From Neurospora intermedia (Eukaryota; Ascomycota; Sordariomycetes; Sordariales; Sordariaceae): a stretch of 64,000 nt of DNA. A model generated the notes under the pieces. The model was not told the origin of the DNA, did no database searches, and worked only from the letters and a program-made list of their open reading frames with translations. The translations under genes were made by a program, and so were the position numbers. Numbering within the stretch: position 1 is the stretch's first letter; each line of letters begins with the position of its first letter. The stretch is taken from contig BTPP01000007.1 in NCBI GenBank assembly GCA_037102815.1, positions 1,488,001-1,552,000 of the forward strand. The letters are read 5' to 3'. Positions 44,832 through 58,063 of this stretch are shown here, one piece after another.

Positions 44832-47800
44832 CTAGGATCCCCTTTCGCCGTTGCCCATTCCGCTACTCATTCCCCCAGCCCCGCCGCCGCTTAAACTCTG
44901 GACACTCTCACGCTTCCTCCTCTTCTCCCTCTCCAGATTCTCTCTCAGCGCCAGATTCTCCGACTCGCTCGTACTGATCCTCTTGAGCGCCTCGTTACGG
45001 TCCAAGATTCTCCCTTCCCTCTCCGCCTTCAGCTTGTACTCCAGGTCTCTTAGGCGGAGCATCCACTTGTTGTCGGTGCTCGTCGATGACCCCCCTCCTC
45101 CACCTGCACCTCCGCTTTGGGAAAACATACCGGGCGTAGCAGGGTTGTTGGTACTACTTGTTGACCCCGGACCGGAAGGAGGGGCGACTCCCCTTTCGCT
45201 TGACGTTTGAATCCCCCCACCTCCACCACCGGGGCCAGTGTAGGAGGCTTGGGATTGCACTTGGGGGTGCTGGTACTGGTGCTGATGACTCTGCTGCGAC
45301 TGGGTACTCTGTACCCGAGACAGGGGCGGTTGGGACGATCCCGGTAGTAAAACATCGTCATTGTGGCCGTCCATGTCATTGATCATGGACCTGCGACTAC
45401 TACTCGCTGATCGCTGGGGTATGGCGATAGAACTCGGCCTGCTACTGACGCCTTTTCTGGCGTCGACTTGGCTGTAAATAGACATCCTGTCACTGGGCAT
45501 TCCTTCCCTGTCCCTTGGCCCTGCAGACGGCAGGGGACTGGGGCTTTGTTGGTGACGGTCTCCTCCTCCCCGAGAAGGATGGGCAGCAGCATACGCGGCT
45601 CTAGCACGAACTTCGGCTGCTGTTCGGAGAGTGTGGTTTTCCACCTTGAGCTGCCTGTAGGCTTCTTCCAGCCGGGCCAGCCTGCCCTGCGCTTCAGCAG
45701 CGGTTAAGACGCCGTTGCCCGTGGTGCCGGCTGCGATGCTGTTGCGCACAATGTGCTCTAGACGATCCATCTTCTTGGCTCGCATCTCCAGATGGCTCTC
45801 CAGTGCCTGATATTCTCTCCACAGGTCACGCTCTACCGATTTCACCTTGGTCTGGAAGCCACTGACCATGGTTTCCAAAGTCTTGACCGCAGCCAGAAGG
45901 TTCTTGCTGAAGCCGGGGAACATGGTGGCGACCGACTCCAGGCTAGGCAGAGCGCGGCCATTGATGAGACTGTTGTCGTGAGCCCAATCGCTGCCGCAGA
46001 GACTGGATAGCCTGGTCCAGAGGTTGAGGAGCAGCGTGTTGCGTTCGGTAAGCTGCTCTTTGTAGGTGGCCTCGAGCTGAGCGATGCGTTTCTTGTCTTG
46101 GGCTTTGCCAGCTTCCAACTCGGCAATGCGCGCCTCCGATTGAGAGAGTGTGCGCGTAACATGCTGGTGCGTCTTCTGGAACGTCTCAAACTGGTTTTTG
46201 GTGTTCCGATGAGCTTGGCGCTCCTTATCGAGCATCTCACCAACCTTGCGGGACTCGAGAGCATGGGATTCAAGAAGAGCGTCACGCTGCTTGATGATGC
46301 GGTCCTTTTCGGCCAGTGACGCCTTGGTCGTGTCAAGGTCGCGGACGGCTTTTTCGAGGTCCATTTGGAGCTTGGCAATAGACTGTTGTGCTTGTTAGTT
46401 TGCAGTCCAGATTGCAACGCACTTAGATGACTGCTTACCTTGAGAAGGCTAGACCTGGTCCCATTCAGGTCACCTAGAGCCTCGCGAAGGTTGTTCTCCA
46501 GCTCCAAGAGCCTCTCCTTCCACTCTGTAGCCTCGACCTCCCTGCTTGTCAGGCTCTTGCGCAGTCGTCGGGCTTCATCCTTGGCTGCTGTTGCTTCCTT
46601 GTTGAGCTCGTTGATGAACTGCTGTACCTCCTCCTTCTCCCTGTTTGCGACAATCTCTCGTTGTCTCCTCTCCTGGGCCAGCCGGTTCTCCAGCTCTCTG
46701 ACTCGGTCTTTTTCATCACGCACACCTTGCTCGGAATTTGCCAGTGCCGCTTCCAGATCACCAATCCGGATCTTGTCGTTCTCCTGTTCTTCCCGCAAGA
46801 ACGCAATCTCGCCTTGGCTTGACTCTTGCTGGACTGACAGACGGTTGGCCTTGTCGTTTGCCTCGAGAAGCTTGAATTCGAGCTCCTCCAGTTCTCTGTT
46901 GGCATCATTCAGCTCTTGTTCAAGTGTCTGTATCCGTTTGTGCTTAGCTTCCTGCTCATCCTCCAGGCGAACAAGGGCATCGCTCATCTTGCGCATCTCC
47001 TCCTGCAACGCTTCGAAATTCTCGTTACGATCATTGAGATCAAGTTGGAGGCGCTCAATCTCAGCACTACGGAGATCTGATTCACCTTCCAGCGCATCGA
47101 TCTCCTCTTGGGCTTCTTTGCGCAAAGCCTCGAACTCTTGTTCGAGGTTCGCGTGTTCTTGAAGTGCCTCGTCACGCTCGGCCTGCAGAGCGACAAGATC
47201 CTGCATTGCTGCCTCCAGGTCATCTTGCAGGGAATGGGAAAGCTCTTCGGCCTGCTTCTTGGCTTCGCAGAGCATCTCAAAGTCCTCCATACAGGCCGCC
47301 AGCTCACGCTCCAGATCTTGGTTTTGAAGACGAAGTTCGTTGTTCTTATCCCTCATCTGAGATATCTTGTTCTCGAGCTCTTCGCGGTCGGCGTCGTCCA
47401 GTCCTGTCATGCCCGTTCTGCCGCTAGCTCTCGAGTGTGACCTTTCATGGGCACCGGCACGGGATGCTGACCTCTCCAAGAGACTGTCGATAGTAGACGG
47501 AGCAGGGCCACCGCGACGCTGTGCCATTTTCAAGTCCTCGATTTCTTGGTACAGACGTTCTTTCTCACGGTTTCGAGAAGTTAACATCGAGGTCTGTGCC
47601 CCTACTTCACGACGAAGTTCGGCATTTTCGTGGCGCAACTGTTCGCTTTCCCGACGGAGTTCTTCAATCAGAGTGGTAGCCGAGCTGGCAACGTCCTGAT
47701 CAGCCGAAAATGAAGTGGTAGGCCGACTGGAGGCGCTCCCCTGCTCGCGGGACCTGCGGCTGAGGTATGACATGTTGGAACCTTGCTGCTGTTGTTGGTA

Positions 47801-50134
47801 TTGCCCGTTGCCGTTCGGCTGCATCGCCAGCTCCTGCTTGAGGCGAAAGATTTCTTCACGCAGCTTTCGGTTGTCCTCGTCACTCTGCTCCCTCCTCGCC
47901 GTCTCCTGCTCGAGCAGATCCTTGTAAACGTCGGCCTCTTCTTGCCGATCCAAGTCTCCGCCGAACCTTTCGCCCGTCTTTTCGCTGAGGGTGCGAACCA
48001 TTTCCGCCATCCGCCTTTTTTCGGCCTCTTTGTGAAGATTTTCATTCCGTAGCCTCTCAATCTCGACCATGTGCTCTTCCAGCTGGTCCCTGAGGTACAT
48101 CAGCTCTTCTTGTACCTCTTGATTAAAGGCAGCATTCTCCTCATCTGACTGATCGCTGCGGGCAGTACCTGGCCGCTCATCCTCATCCTTGACTTGCTTC
48201 TCCAACTCCTTGACCCTTTTGCGTAGCATCTTGTTGTCCCTTTGCAACACGGCTAGCCCAGTTTTGAGCTCCACGTTCTCCGAGATCATTTCCTTAATAC
48301 CCTCTTCAGAGAGCTTGTCCAGGCGATCACTCAAAAACATGACCTTGAGTTTCAAGTCAAAGTTCTCTTTGCTCAATCGCTCAATGGTGCTACTTTGCTC
48401 TTTTAAAGTCAAGCTCCTTCCGCCAGCGCGAGTCGGAACCACCGAAGCGCCCAGCTTGTCGGGACTCTTAAGATCGGCAAGGTTGAGGGATTTTGATGGC
48501 GTCGTCAGGCCTGTCTTCGCCCTATACTCTTTCGCCAGAGACTCAGGCACTTGTACATCTCTAACATGCCGGGCGAGAACTGTGTCAGATGGGGCAGCGA
48601 GCGGAGGGGGCGTCTTGCGGGGTTTGGGTGTTCGCACCCCGTCATCTTCTTGATCCCGAAGCTGGCGCATGACCGCCGGTTCGGGGGAGATGGCATTGTA
48701 AGCTTCGTCGAGAGGAGTGAGTCCAGAAATGGGTCCCGAGGGATCTGCGTCTTCGTAGCCACTAGCAAAACTGCCCATGCTGGTGGTCCGCGTGAGGCCG
48801 TTCGCATCTCGCGGTCTTTCTGTTGTCGAGGAAGACGCACCTCCGGAATGCAACGCGTAGTCTGTTTCCAAACCAATCGTATGATCGCTGTCGGGGTCTG
48901 GATCACTAGTAAAGGATGACACGGAACCACGCTGTCCAGCCTGACCTCTCTTAAGGTACTTGGGGCGATGGGGAAGCTCGCGCCTCTCTGCTTGCGGAGG
49001 CTGCTGGGGGTCCTTCGGTCGTTGCTCTTGGCCCTGCTTTCTACTCTCCGGCTGCTTGGGAGCCGGCTCAGGAGTCTTTTCCGGGGTCAGGTTCTCCCTC
49101 GCAAGGAACTTCCTGACGCTTTGGGTGGAGGGTGCATGCTGCAGCTTCGAATTGTTTCCGGGGGTCGAACGTGGTTTGGTGGGAGTTTCGTGCCAATAGT
49201 CAGACTCATCAGAGTCGTCCTGGTGCTCTTGCTCGTGGGATAACCCATTCCCGTCATAGTCATCAACTTGTCGGTCCAGGTTCGGTTGCGAAATGACGCG
49301 AGATGTTGTCGTCGCGGTAGCCGCAGCAGTTGGGGGAGATGGAGAGAAGGCTTCTAGAGACGAAGTTGTGTTACTTGTCATGGATGTGTCCGCGGCTTGC
49401 TGCTCGTGGGCTTTGTTCAGCTCGTCCTCTCTGCTCTGGCTCTCTTCCCCACTTCCGCCGTCTTCCTCTTCGTTGTGGGACCTCTGTATGGTGGTCTTGT
49501 CGGCATCCTCGACTGTGGCAACACGCATCTTGGAGCGGCTTTGAGGGAGATGTTGTGTGTCGCCGTCCGAGTCATTCTCGGACTCGGGCCTTGATTCTTG
49601 GGTGTCTCTCTCGGTTTGTAATCGTGCGTCGGCATGCGCTGGTGGGGGTGGAGGAGGAGTCGCAGGTGCAGCGGTTGCTGTCGGCCCGGCAGGTGCAGCT
49701 TCTCTAGACGCGGAGTCGAAGAGGTCATAGGTATCGTCGATGCCTCTGTCTGAAGTCGGAAAGGGTGAAATAGGGGCGGAAAAGCTGGATTCGATCTCGT
49801 TTAGGTGTTGATGGACGGCAATTTCGGCTTGCGAATCAGACTGCCGCAACTCAATGCTCGGCCCTTCCAAATAGCTGGTTTCGGGAACTGCTAAAAGGGA
49901 GGAAGCAGAGTTGGCGGCGTGCAGGGGCCGTATGTCATCGGGTCTTAGCGATGTACCCGGACTTGTAGTTGAGGTTGCGGGCGAGGGATAGGGGCGGTTG
50001 TTTGTGTTGTTGCTGTTGTTGTTGCTGCCGCCATTCGTTCGCGTCGAAGGTTGAGGGTCGGCATTGCTATCGGAATTCGTCGCTGTGGATGGCCGCGACC
50101 GACGGCCGCCTCGCTCTTGGGCTTCTTCCTCCAT
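44832..50134 (-). CDS. apsB: Mto1/ApsB-like microtubule-organising-centre protein, 2 exons, 1748 aa
   Basis: Exons on the minus strand are 50134-46439 and 46382-44832, with a 56-nt intron (GTAAGC...ACAG). The first 560 residues are low-complexity (Ser, Pro, Thr, Asp). At about residue 570 comes a CM1 (Cnn_1N) motif, LKEQSSTIERLSKENFDLKL followed by KVMFLSDRLDKL. CM1 recruits and activates gamma-tubulin ring complexes. About 900 residues of coiled coil follow. Near the C-terminus, KWMLRLRDLEYKLKAEREGR and SENLALRENLEREKRRK resemble the Mto1 C-terminal Mto2-binding/MASC region that targets the protein to septal, spindle-pole and cytoplasmic MTOCs. This layout equals fission-yeast Mto1 and Aspergillus ApsB (nuclear positioning). 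I take ATG 50134 as the start because the open frame before it has only non-ATG codons. It is likely the sole CM1 protein of this type here, but paralogue PcpA/Pcp1 also carries CM1. Confidence 0.82.
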
Positions 50135-53100
50135 GATTATCACCTCAGTCCTCAGCTACCTCCCCGTATGCTCCCGGCCTGGGTTTCAGCCAGCCCTAGA
50201 GGTAGGGTGAGGGTGCTGGATCGCGTTGGGCTAAGCGCAATTGCGCTGCGGTTGTTTTAAGGGGCTCCTCTCTTATCCCGTGTCTGCGTCAATCGCCGTG
50301 CTGTCGTCCTGGGAGTCGTCGCCGTACTGATGGTCGCGTCGTCCGGAAATCGAGATATTAGCGGACTACATCCGCGATTATGAGGTCAGAAATTAGTATG
50401 ATTTAAGGTGTTGAGTTAAGTCGAGGTGTCATAAGTCGTAGCAAGTACACTAGTGTAAGAGGTAAATTGGAGAGAGATGTTCCAGAAAGTCCAAATTCCG
50501 CGGTATCACTATCCGCAATCTGTAGTGTAGTCTTTTTTGGGGGATAGTAGGCGTTTGTTGAGTGGAGAGGTTGGACTGCAGGTCCAGGTACCTGGAAATG
50601 GTCTAATAGATTGCCTGGCAGGAAGTACCTAGCTTACCACTTGTGAGCTGGTGGTGGCTGTCGATGTTATGACCTCCCGCTAGTAAGTATAGTGTAGTGT
50701 ACCACAGGGGCAGTAGACGGGAGGTACCTACCAACCGGGCCCGATTGGCCGGGGTCCGTAAGGGGTTGCAGTAGATTACACGGGGACTGTACTGTAGCTG
50801 CCAGCTGTAGGGGGACCTCAAGGTAAGATCATTCAGTCTGGCTATGTAGGTAGAATTATGGTATGTCGCGTATTGTCACGGCTTTTGTCGCAAGTTTGGC
50901 TGGATCGTGACCAACAATAACAACAACAAGGTTCTAAATTTCGATGATGCTGGAGAGGTACCTACTTGTGATCGTCCGTGCAACCAGTAGCTCCCAGCGG
51001 GAGATGATGGTCTGGAGTCCAGTATGACGGAGTTGTCCTCATGCAACGAATTGGGTGGGCGGAGGATTCACGCGGTCCGGTCGCGTGGTTGGACCGTGCA
51101 CTCCACCCGACCCAACCACGGTCAGGATCCCAATGCCATAAACACTAACAAAGTATGGTAGACACCAAGAGGTCCATGAGAATGTCAAAACCAAAAACTG
51201 AACAAAGCGTAATATCCCACATAGGTACATGTGTGTTACTGGAAATACCAAATTCAAGGCTATAGACTTCAGGCCATAGTTGGTAGAATGGGTTTCCCAT
51301 TGTGCGCTTTAGAGCACTGCGGTATCACACATGGTCAACGAGTGCTACGACGGGTGCTACCGTTGGGGACATCCATGTTTGGTTACTAGGAGAACCAAGC
51401 AGACGGTTTTGTCCTGGCGAATGGCATCCCGTCTCGTCATGGTATTGCCAGTGTGCTGAATTCGGATGTGGTTAACGATGGGCCATGTTTCGTTTCAATC
51501 TGTGATTTCGAGATTTGAGCATCATTCTGCTTTGATTTGGACTCTCCGTGCCTGACATCCCGCCTTTCTTTGTTCGGGCTGTGCACCCAGATCAGATCAC
51601 TCTGAAGTCCAACAGACCATCTCCAGCTGACATGACATGGTGATTAAACTTCAGAGCACAGCATGTTCACGTTGAATGGCATGTGCCTGATATGCTCATC
51701 TGCGACTCCATATGGCACACGGAGAAAGACTATTGTGTGTCAACATGTTCTTTCTCGGCTTCGCATCCCACACTGGCATCACGATGTTAGTGAATCATCA
51801 CATCAACCAGCTAGGTCTAGCTTCAACCGTTCAGCTCTTGGGCTCCAACAAAAGCAATCGAGGCGCAACAAAACCGGCGTGAAGACTGTGGTAAGCATCG
51901 TAGTCTACATCGTCCCCTTCTGTAAAGAAAAGAAAGGAAAAAAAAAAAAAAAAAGAAAAAAAAAAAAAAAAAAAAAAAGGCGCACTGAAGAGGCGGGAGT
52001 CATTTGAATATCCAGAGCTTTCAAAGGAACAGCTGTGCTGCTCGTATGTCACTTCTGGACAAACAAAATGCTCAGCTAGTGTGCAATATCCCAAACCATG
52101 AAGGATTGAGGGATGTTCTCCCGGCGGTAGAATTCTTATTTAAGAACGAAGAAAAAGAAGAACATGATGATGATGAAGACGAAGAAGAAGAAGAAGAACT
52201 CAAATGTTAGACATCGACTTCCAATGAACTGTTTTGCCGACGTTGGACCGATATAGGCGGCGTGGAAATGGGACCGACAGCAAGCTTCGGAGGAACTGCC
52301 GTTAAAGGACGAGCAGTGACGACGCTTCCTAGTTCACCCGGTCACCTCTTTGATGGAATTATATCCCGCATATCTACCACACCAGAACATCCGGAGCATC
52401 ATGGAATCATGGGAAGCCAGAGGTTGCTCGGCATCTCTGGATTAACTCTCAGCCATCATATGCAAAACCAATTTTTATCTGATCATCTGATAACTACGGT
52501 GGGAAAAGGAACGGACAAATTCCACCTCGTGTGACGTGACTACTGTGTACGCAGTAGAAGTTCCCCCCAACACAGCGACAAGCGACAAGGATACCTAACA
52601 AAGTGCACAGAGGTACCTCGCTGTGAGATAGGCGTAGCGTAAGCTTACCCGCTACCGCACAAGCGCGTCCAACACAGCAAACACCGATCTCGCATTAACA
52701 GGAACCTCCAGGAGAACCTGAAGAGCGACTCGAGCTTGCCGACTTCCGGTCCTGTCGTCGACGGTGTCATGGCAAATGCCTGCATCCTGGGTAGAGGTTT
52801 TTTTCTGTGCTCGAAACCATCCTCTGACAGACCGGGGTATGGCCGGAACGGTCAATTGGACTGTTCGTATCCTGCCATGCGGGCTGGATAAATCAACTGT
52901 GTCCTGTGCCATGATAAATCACCTTGCGCAGGGCCACAGCATCAACTAACTTCCTGCGACGGCAACCACCATTCGTGTACCAGCTGAAGTCTTCACTAAA
53001 AGTCAAGGTTTCAATTGAATACAACAAAAGGATAGAACGGTCTTTTTCGAAGCCCTCACGCATTTATCACGTTTATGCGGGACTCCCGATATGTGTTGCG

Positions 53101-54341
53101 GCGGTCCTTTGCGTTTCGAGCTCCGGTTACCATACCCCCCCAACTATACCTCCCGTCACTTACTATAAGTCTCTTGAGTTGGCCCTCGGAATTGACCACT
53201 CTAGACGATTTATCTATTGCTGTGGCCTCAATGGATCGGATTCTATTTTCGTTTCCTGATCTCTTTCCTCTTCTTCTGGAGGGGTAATTATGGGGACGTC
53301 TTGTATCGTGAGACGGACGGCGAACGCTGGTGGTTGAGCCGCCAAAGGAAGCATGGCCCCTATTGGCTGCACTTTATCCACAATGGCGATTAATCATGGC
53401 GCACTGTCGAGTTATCTGGCCCGCCGCTTTGTCAAAAATTGACAAAAATGGAGAATCGAAGTTTTCTAGAACTTCAGATAACCTCCACTCGGGCCTGTGG
53501 CAGCCATGAGACGATGGGCCTTGACCCTCGATGCCACTGGCGGGAATGCTCCTCCACAGACTCTCCGTCTCCAACCACCTCCTCTGCTTGGCCGGGCTGA
53601 TCCCTCGCGATCGCTGCCACAAAGCTGACTCGGCTGACAAGCTTTGCTTCGAATGTCTTTGCTGTCAAACAGGATGCCCCTCCACTCTCTGATGAACCCC
53701 TCGTCGGCCCTCAAGCAGGGGGGCACCATCAGGGCCCTCTTATTGGCGGCCTTGACACATGGCCAAGATCACCGTACGTAATACTGAATCCTACCCTCAC
53801 CTTCTTCCACTGCCAGATGCACAGATCTGCTCTTCGGCTCGGTGAGACAAGATGCAAAAATGCCAGGGTATTTGTCGGATAGTACCGGCAATAGCCGTCA
53901 TTTCGGACTTGTTGGAGCCTTGGGAACGGACTCCATCCCTCCTCGGGGGTGGGATGAGGATAAAGTGATCCGTGGTCCGTGATTCGGATCCGTTCACGCC
54001 GAGACCAGTACCGGGGCATGAGCGGTGGGAATCTAGGCATGTCGAAACTTCCTTGCTGGGATGGAGAGGTCGGGAAGGTAGGTGAATATGTCATGGCGTG
54101 GGTTTCAGAAAAAAGCTATTTCTCTTATCCATTTTTTGAGATTTATTTTGTTTCTCTTCCTTCTTCTCTTCTCAACAACTTCTCATTCTCTTTGTAACAC
54201 CTACTACGTACTACACTACACTACACTAGCCTTCTTCCGATCTTGGTCTTGTGAGATCTCTTTGGTTGCATCACTAGTAGCTCTAGCCCTCGTCTACCCC
54301 CACTGCTACCCTACCTCTTCGGCACCATTCCTTCTTTGCTA
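50135..54341. other. Intergenic, 4.2 kb, between the ApsB-like and arginase genes
   Basis: No gene that I can support. It holds an A-rich tract at 51938-51978 (one G inside), a GAA/GAT microsatellite at about 52150-52198 (which makes an acidic peptide if read), and several ORFs of 60-120 codons without known features. The CT-rich 300 bases before 54342 are the presumed arginase promoter and leader. The length is unusual for this gene-dense window; undetected RNA or multi-exon genes are possible. Confidence 0.35.
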
Positions 54342-55551
54342 ATGTCTCCCTCCCTCGTCGATAACCACGCAGCGGCTTATATAGCTGCTCCCTCGTCCGC
54401 AAAGGCCCCAATGATCCAAAAACCAGGCAACACTTTCGGCATGTCTTCCCCAATCGAGTCCAAGTTTCTCTCCCAGCCAAGGGACCTCGGCATTGTTGCC
54501 GTAGGCTTCTCCGGCGGCCAGGTATGTGATGCTCTTTTTTTCTGACGCGTTTGGCATCCACTGACATGACCAAAATTCCAGTGCAAGCCTGGTGTTGACG
54601 CCGCCCCCTCCGCCCTCATCGAGTCCGGCCTTCTCACCCAGCTCCGCGAAGAGCTCGGCTACAGGCTGCACGGCGATGATGAGGTGCACCTCTACACTGA
54701 CCTCGTTCCCAAGGAGGACCCGCCTCACCGCAACATGAAGAACCCGCGCGCCGTCTCCAACGTGACCAAGCGCATTGCTGAGCAGGTCCACTCGCACGCC
54801 AAGGAGGGTCGCCTGGTCCTCACTCTCGGTGGTGACCACAGCATTGCCATTGGCACCATTGCCGGTTCGGCCAAGGCCATCAAGGAGCGCCTGGGACGCG
54901 AGATTGCCGTGATCTGGGTCGATGCCCACGCCGACATCAACACCCCCGAGACCAGCGGCAGCGGCAACATCCACGGCATGCCCGTCAGCTTCCTCACTGG
55001 CTTGGCGAGCGAGGACAAGGAGGAGTTCTTTGGCTGGTTGAAGCCCGACCACCTCCTCAGCGTCAAGAAGCTGGTCTACATTGGCCTCCGCGATGTCGAC
55101 CCGGGTGAGAAGCGCATCCTGAGGGAGAACGGAATCAAGGCGTTCAGCATGCACGACATTGACAAGTAAGCCTAGTCCCCGGCGAATGACATGAGTATGC
55201 CCGGAGCATGTTGCTAATCATTACCCCTTTCGTATCAGGCACGGCATCGGTCGCGTCATGGAGATGGCCCTCGGCCACATCGGCAACGACACCCCCATCC
55301 ACCTTTCGTTCGACGTCGATGCGCTCGATCCCATGTGGGCTCCCTCCACGGGAACCCCGGTCCGCGGCGGTCTTACTCTCCGCGAGGGTGACTTCATCTG
55401 CGAGTGCGTGCACGAAACGGGTAGCCTTGTCGCTGTCGATCTTGTCGAGGTCAACCCTACCTTGGCGGCTCCCAACGACGTTGGCGCACACGAAACTGTT
55501 CGCGCTGGTTGCTCCTTGGTTAGGTGCGCTCTCGGCGAAAGCCTTCTATGA
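54342..55551 (+). CDS. aga: Arginase, 3 exons, 358 aa
   Basis: Hydrolyses L-arginine to ornithine and urea in the cytosol, the first step of arginine catabolism. Exons: 54342-54521, 54582-55165 and 55239-55551; donors GTATGT and GTAAGC, frames intact. All manganese-binding motifs are present: LTLGGDHSIAIG, VIWVDAHADINTP and LSFDVDALDP; SGSGNIHGMP and AVDLVEVNP also fit the family. The first 33 residues (MSPSLVDNHAAAYIAAPSSA...) are Ala/Ser/Pro-rich and unlike the enzyme core. A second Met at residue 34 begins MSSPIESKFLSQPRDLGIVA. Neurospora arginase is known to occur as 41- and 36-kDa forms from one gene, and the two Met codons would fit this (inference). Regulation by arginine or nitrogen source is expected, but I can point to no site. 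Confidence 0.95.
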
Positions 55552-57368
55552 GTGTGACACGTATCCAAAGGGTAGTCAATTTTGGGTATGAAGAGGAGAA
55601 GGGGGGGCAGACGAAGGGCCCAATACGGGCCGCCGCAGCATCGCGGCATTTTTCTTTACATATACGACATAACAGGACAAATAACGGCAGCATAATGATG
55701 TCTCCTATAGATATGGGATGGGACGTCAGGTGTTTTAGGATACCATTGGGGGAATATTTTTGTCTTTTTTTCTTTCTTTCTCAAGAGCTAGCCTGTACAT
55801 AGACGGCTTTCTTGCGGGCCTGGTCTTCGGAGGTCAGCCCGGGATGCTATGATGCCTCTGATCATGGAGAGCATACATCGATCCACTTTGAAACGCAAAA
55901 GAACTTTTATTTGCGCTTCTAATTTGTTGGCTCCATCTCCGTCGTTGCCTGTCTTTGACCAAAGCTATTGCAATTTCTTTATTTGCATCCCACACCCCCA
56001 ATTCTGTTGCACAGACATTAACTCGCAGATGGCCGACATCGGACTCTTCGGTCCGGCACCGCACCATTTTTAGCAGCATAGATGTCAACGGCGCCGTCAC
56101 TACTGCAGTGTCCGGGCTCCTGCGCAGAACCTAATAACATAACTGAACATCCATCGACGAGTGTACAAAAAGGTAACGACACCGAGGCGGGGTTATTTTC
56201 AGTTCCTCGCTGCAATGGCGCGTCTCATCCCACCCACCTCAAAGATCGGACGGAGTGTGCTGTTGTGGTCCCGGCCTTCATTATCGATAACGCTGCCCCT
56301 CCAGACGGAAGCCAAGCCAAGCCTCTTTTAAGCGCCGAGATCACCGTTCCCGTCCGCTGTCACTGCCCTGCGGCCCCCGCCACTGTTCCGAACGATGGAG
56401 TCCTTGACAACTCAGTGATCACTTCCATTCGAGTTTTGACAGACAGACGAAACTGGGGACTGAGGTTGGTGGAAGGTTTCATAGCTGCATATATCATGTA
56501 TATCTGGAATATTATGTGTCATGGATGCAGGCCAACAATGATGTTCGTTTCTATCATCTCCCAGCCCGCTGAATTTAGTTGTCATTCGGCTCGCTAAAGT
56601 CTCCCAGCCACGAGAAACCGGCCGTAGCAAGTTTCGCTTTTCACCCCACTGTCGTACCGGGCAGGCTGCAAGGTCCCAGACTCACAGGACAACAACAGCA
56701 ACACCATCGTCGACGCCTTCAACAGTAGCTTTGTTTTAGTTGATCGATATACCATCTATTATACCCGAGACAATAATCGATTACTTCAACGACAGACGAC
56801 TAATTGATGACCTTTACAATCCGGATCTTGTCATCGTCTGCCAAGCCCAGTTCTCAACTGTAGTTGAGGGCTAACAACAGCCTCGATTTCACGGAATTAC
56901 GCTACAGAGAGGCGTATTGAAACAAAGCCGTCGCGCGTCCACGCATCGACAAAGTCAAAGGTGCATTGATAAGACGTGAGAATTGATTGTGCGCTTCCGG
57001 GTCTAGACATTGACCACATACGCCTGGCTGGCCCCTTACGGAAAGGTCTCTACTGAAGTACTGGAAGCTGAAGTCTGGCAGGTGGTGCTGTGCAAGGGGA
57101 AGTCAGAGTGTCTAAAGGAGGAAGTCCGTTTGGAAGTTGGAGAATCATACTCAGGGCGTGCAACCACCGCGGCGGCTGGGTGGTTATTGTCTAGTATCGA
57201 GGGGTTCCGGGCTGGCGACCACGGAAAAGGTTCAAGGAAAGGATCTTGACGTCCAAGGTTACCAGCGTTGCTGAGGGAGAAAGCTCGAAGGGAACCAACA
57301 ACAACCCATTCAACTCCGAGGCCATCATTATTAAAAAAATCATCAGCAAACCCAGCATTTCACCAACC
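55552..57368. other. Intergenic, 1.8 kb
   Basis: The largest open frame is a 171-codon ATG ORF at 56082-56597 (+), Pro/Ser/Ala-rich with one weak hydrophobic stretch; I do not recognise it and it may be chance. Otherwise nothing is supported. The last 150 bases are the leader of the four-pass membrane protein. Confidence 0.35.
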
Positions 57369-58063
57369 ATGGCATCAACAGTAACGAGTGATTCACTCGT
57401 CTACGACCGCTCCCGCGGCATCGGCGCTGGCGTCGGCGTCGAGCGAGTACACAAGTACCACTGGCCAGCCATCCAGCTCAACGTATGGATGCTCATCATG
57501 CTTATTGCCGCTTGCACCATCATCGGCGTATTCGCGACGTTTATCGATGTGCAAAACATCCTCTTGCTACCTGTACCCTGGTACGTTTCCTCTCTCTCTT
57601 CCTCCCTCCCTCCCTCCCTCCCTCTCTTCATTTATCCAGCCCACCCCCAAACCACCACTAACATAGATATGTAACCAGGTACTTCCCCTACTCCATCACC
57701 GTCTCGTCTCTCACCATCCTCTTCATCGCCTTTCTCCTTGCCCTCATCTTCCAGCGCCGCTTGCTTCCATCCATCGTCATGATCGGCGGCTTCATCCTGT
57801 TCGTCCTCTGGCTGGTGGGACTGATCGTCATCAGCGTGCAGCTCTGGGGTCCTAACGGGAGCGTCAATTCGAATTGCAACTTGTTTGTTTTTGGCGCCGA
57901 CCCGCAACCGACGGGCCAGAATCTCGTCACGCTCGCCTGGCTGGAGCAGAGGAGCATTTGCCAGAGTTGGTATGCGGTGTTTTCGTTTGCGCTGGTCGGG
58001 ACGGTGTTTTTGGTGTGGATTATGGTTATTGCTTATCAGGTTTTTGCTGATGATAGACGGTAA
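57369..58063 (+). CDS. Four-pass membrane protein (MARVEL-like topology), 2 exons, 198 aa
   Basis: Exons 57369-57580 and 57679-58063. The intron starts GTACGT, contains a (CCCT)n tract and ends AACCAG. Four hydrophobic segments are visible: VWMLIMLIAACTIIGVFATF; YSITVSSLTILFIAFLLALI; SIVMIGGFILFVLWLVGLIV; and WYAVFSFALVGTVFLVWIMV. The loop between the third and fourth helices has conserved-looking Cys residues (SNCNLFVF, QRSICQSW). Four helices with short termini and one long extracellular loop resemble small fungal MARVEL-type proteins, which associate with membrane domains, but sequence identity to that family is not certain. Function unknown. Confidence 0.7.

Noticed and set aside
53729-54094. 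121-codon minus-strand ORF upstream of arginase
   Set aside because: It lies in the presumed arginase promoter and shows no features other than Pro/Arg richness.
56082-56597. 171-codon ATG ORF between arginase and the membrane-protein gene
   Set aside because: No domain, no clear composition of a real protein, no recognisable introns; ORFs of this size occur by chance at this GC content.
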